Source: Phycomyces nitens
Lineage: Eukaryota > Mucoromycota > Mucoromycetes > Mucorales > Phycomycetaceae
Assembly (NCBI GenBank): GCA_022702545.1
Contig: JAHRBC010000002.1
Location: 4,588,001 to 4,652,000, forward strand
Length of the DNA: 64,000 nt
Reading direction: 5' to 3'
Position 1 is the first letter of the stretch. Each line of letters starts with the position of its first letter. The notes beneath the pieces are model-generated. The model did no database searches. It worked only from the letters and a program-made list of their open reading frames with translations, and was not told the DNA's origin. The position numbers were made by a program, and so were the translations under genes. This document shows positions 63,208-64,000 of this stretch, in pieces.

Positions 63208-64000
63208 TTAAGCATATTGTTTCTTTGGTAGAGGAATTACCAGTGTTGTTGTCATATTGTTTTCTGTGCATTCAGCAGTTGCCACCTCCAGCAAGATTCG
63301 ATGTACAGGCAAGATGCACTGAAAGTCATCGTCAGAAAATTCAGGCAGGCAAATGTCAACACCATCATCTTCTCGCGATCTATCAGGAGACAGAGGAAGC
63401 CATCGGACAAAAGCGAAAACGTGTTGGGTATGCTGAATTCCATGGAATGAACAGACATCTTGGTTTGCTGGCGGCATAAAGGAATGAGTGAAGAGGTATT
63501 GAATTTGTCCAGTATATGCATTTGCATGATCTCCGAATCTACCAAGGAACAATGCCTGCACAAAAGACCCACGACTGATGGAGCTACTTTTGCCAACATA
63601 TGTTTGACCAAGAAGATCAATTGATTTCAGTTTTTGGACCTGATTGTCAACAAAGAATGGAGAGAGGGAGGCATGGTGATAATGAACAAGGTCTGGAATG
63701 TCATAGGTTTGTTTGTAGTACTCCAACAAATAAGGATAATGAATATCGCTTATTGATGATGTTCTACTTGTTGAAAGAGGGAATGCGGAAGGAGGGAGTG
63801 GTTCGTTGCCTTTGACAGGAATTGATGCGTTTAAGGAAAGTTGGACAAAGTTTTGCAAGTCAAAGGTGCAGTGCGTGTTGGAAGGAGAGGAGATGATGGC
63901 AGGTGTGGTCGAGGTGAGTTTTTGAAGGACAGGAGAGAAGAGGGCATGATTTGAATTAAGGAAAGTGGCATGGACATAGTCTTTTTGTAAACGTCTTCTA
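63208..64000 (-). CDS. Transposase of E6, C-terminal part (continues beyond window)
   Basis: Open frame from the window edge to 63208. Tail of the E5-type transposase: LQNFVQLSLNASIPVKGNEP, AYTGQIQYLFTHSF, HTQHVFAFVRWL, CILPVHRILLEVA, LVIPLPKKQYA. The catalytic part lies outside the window, so intactness is unknown. Confidence 0.85.
   Translation of the reverse strand, partial: RRRLQKDYVHATFLNSNHALFSPVLQKLTSTTPAIISSPSNTHCTFDLQNFVQLSLNASIPVKGNEPLPPSAFPLSTSRTSSISDIHYPYLLEYYKQTYDIPDLVHYHHASLSPFFVDNQVQKLKSIDLLGQTYVGKSSSISRGSFVQALFLGRFGDHANAYTGQIQYLFTHSFMPPANQDVCSFHGIQHTQHVFAFVRWLPLSPDRSREDDGVDICLPEFSDDDFQCILPVHRILLEVATAECTENNMTTTLVIPLPKKQYA

Larger units (their letters stand above)
59578..64000. 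mobile_element. E6: family-B CACTG transposon (right end outside window)
   Basis: Begins CACTGGGAAAAC at 59578 (preceding triplet ATC), sharing its first 12 bp with the E5 transposase-side end. The first 400 bp (59578-59990) has no gene and no match elsewhere here; several CACTGG/CACTAG-like motifs occur in it. Then ORF3 (-), companion (+) and transposase (-), as in E5. Confidence 0.7.

Overview
This window is a eukaryotic transposon graveyard with some young residents. It almost certainly comes from an early-diverging filamentous fungus (Mucoromycota-like). That assignment is an inference from short 40-85 nt GT-AG introns with CTAAC/CTGAC-like branch sites, AT-rich spacers, Tnp2-type transposases and Ty3-like and LINE elements; no ordinary host protein gene was recognised. 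The only complete host-type gene I can support is one tRNA-Ser(AGA) at 59220-59301. Nearly everything else belongs to nested mobile elements.

The dominant residents are six copies (E1-E6, three families A/B/C) of large DNA transposons whose termini read CACTG...CAGTG and make 3-bp target duplications, as in the CACTA (En/Spm) superfamily. Each carries a five-part (4-exon) Tnp2-like transposase with an N-terminal zinc-finger exon, and, converging on it tail to tail, a 4-exon companion gene with an acidic MSEGES...RPSWRS block. Families A and B also carry a third, divergent, mini-exon gene ('ORF3') ending close to the other terminus. In family B the ORF3 introns and exons have been amplified into tandem arrays. 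This three-gene architecture is the most interesting system in the window.

Layout: 1-8689 E1 (family C, left end off-window, interrupted by CACTA-1 at 282-3832); 8690-9244 a CACTA-2 fragment; 9245-11002 remnant E1' of a second family-C element in the opposite orientation; 11035-28632 E2 (old relative of family A), split by E3 (13397-19747, TSD TTC), CACTA-3 (20619-23794, TSD TGC) and CACTA-4 (25590-27336, TSD ATA); 28633-31441 LINE-1 (broken); 31442-47119 a Ty3/gypsy element with two LTRs and TSD GAAA, internally wrecked by a Tc1/mariner element (33137-34261), a probable copia LTR and E5 (family B, ending at 41812); 47131-47152 a tRNA-Ser scrap; about 47153-58225 LINE-2, interrupted by E4 (49921-56276, TSD GGG, near-identical to E3 but inverted); 58226-59208 a solo gypsy LTR (TSD CCGT); the tRNA-Ser gene; then E6 (59578 to beyond the window, family B).

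E3 looks fully equipped (intact transposase and companion) and could be autonomous; E4 differs by a one-base homopolymer frameshift near the transposase C-terminus. Gypsy insertions sit exactly 11 bp upstream of both tRNA-Ser sequences, suggesting Pol III start-site targeting as in Ty3, and both LINE 5' ends also abut tRNA-Ser, suggesting tRNA-directed insertion. Older copies differ from younger ones mostly by CG to TG/CA changes, as expected for methylated-CpG decay.
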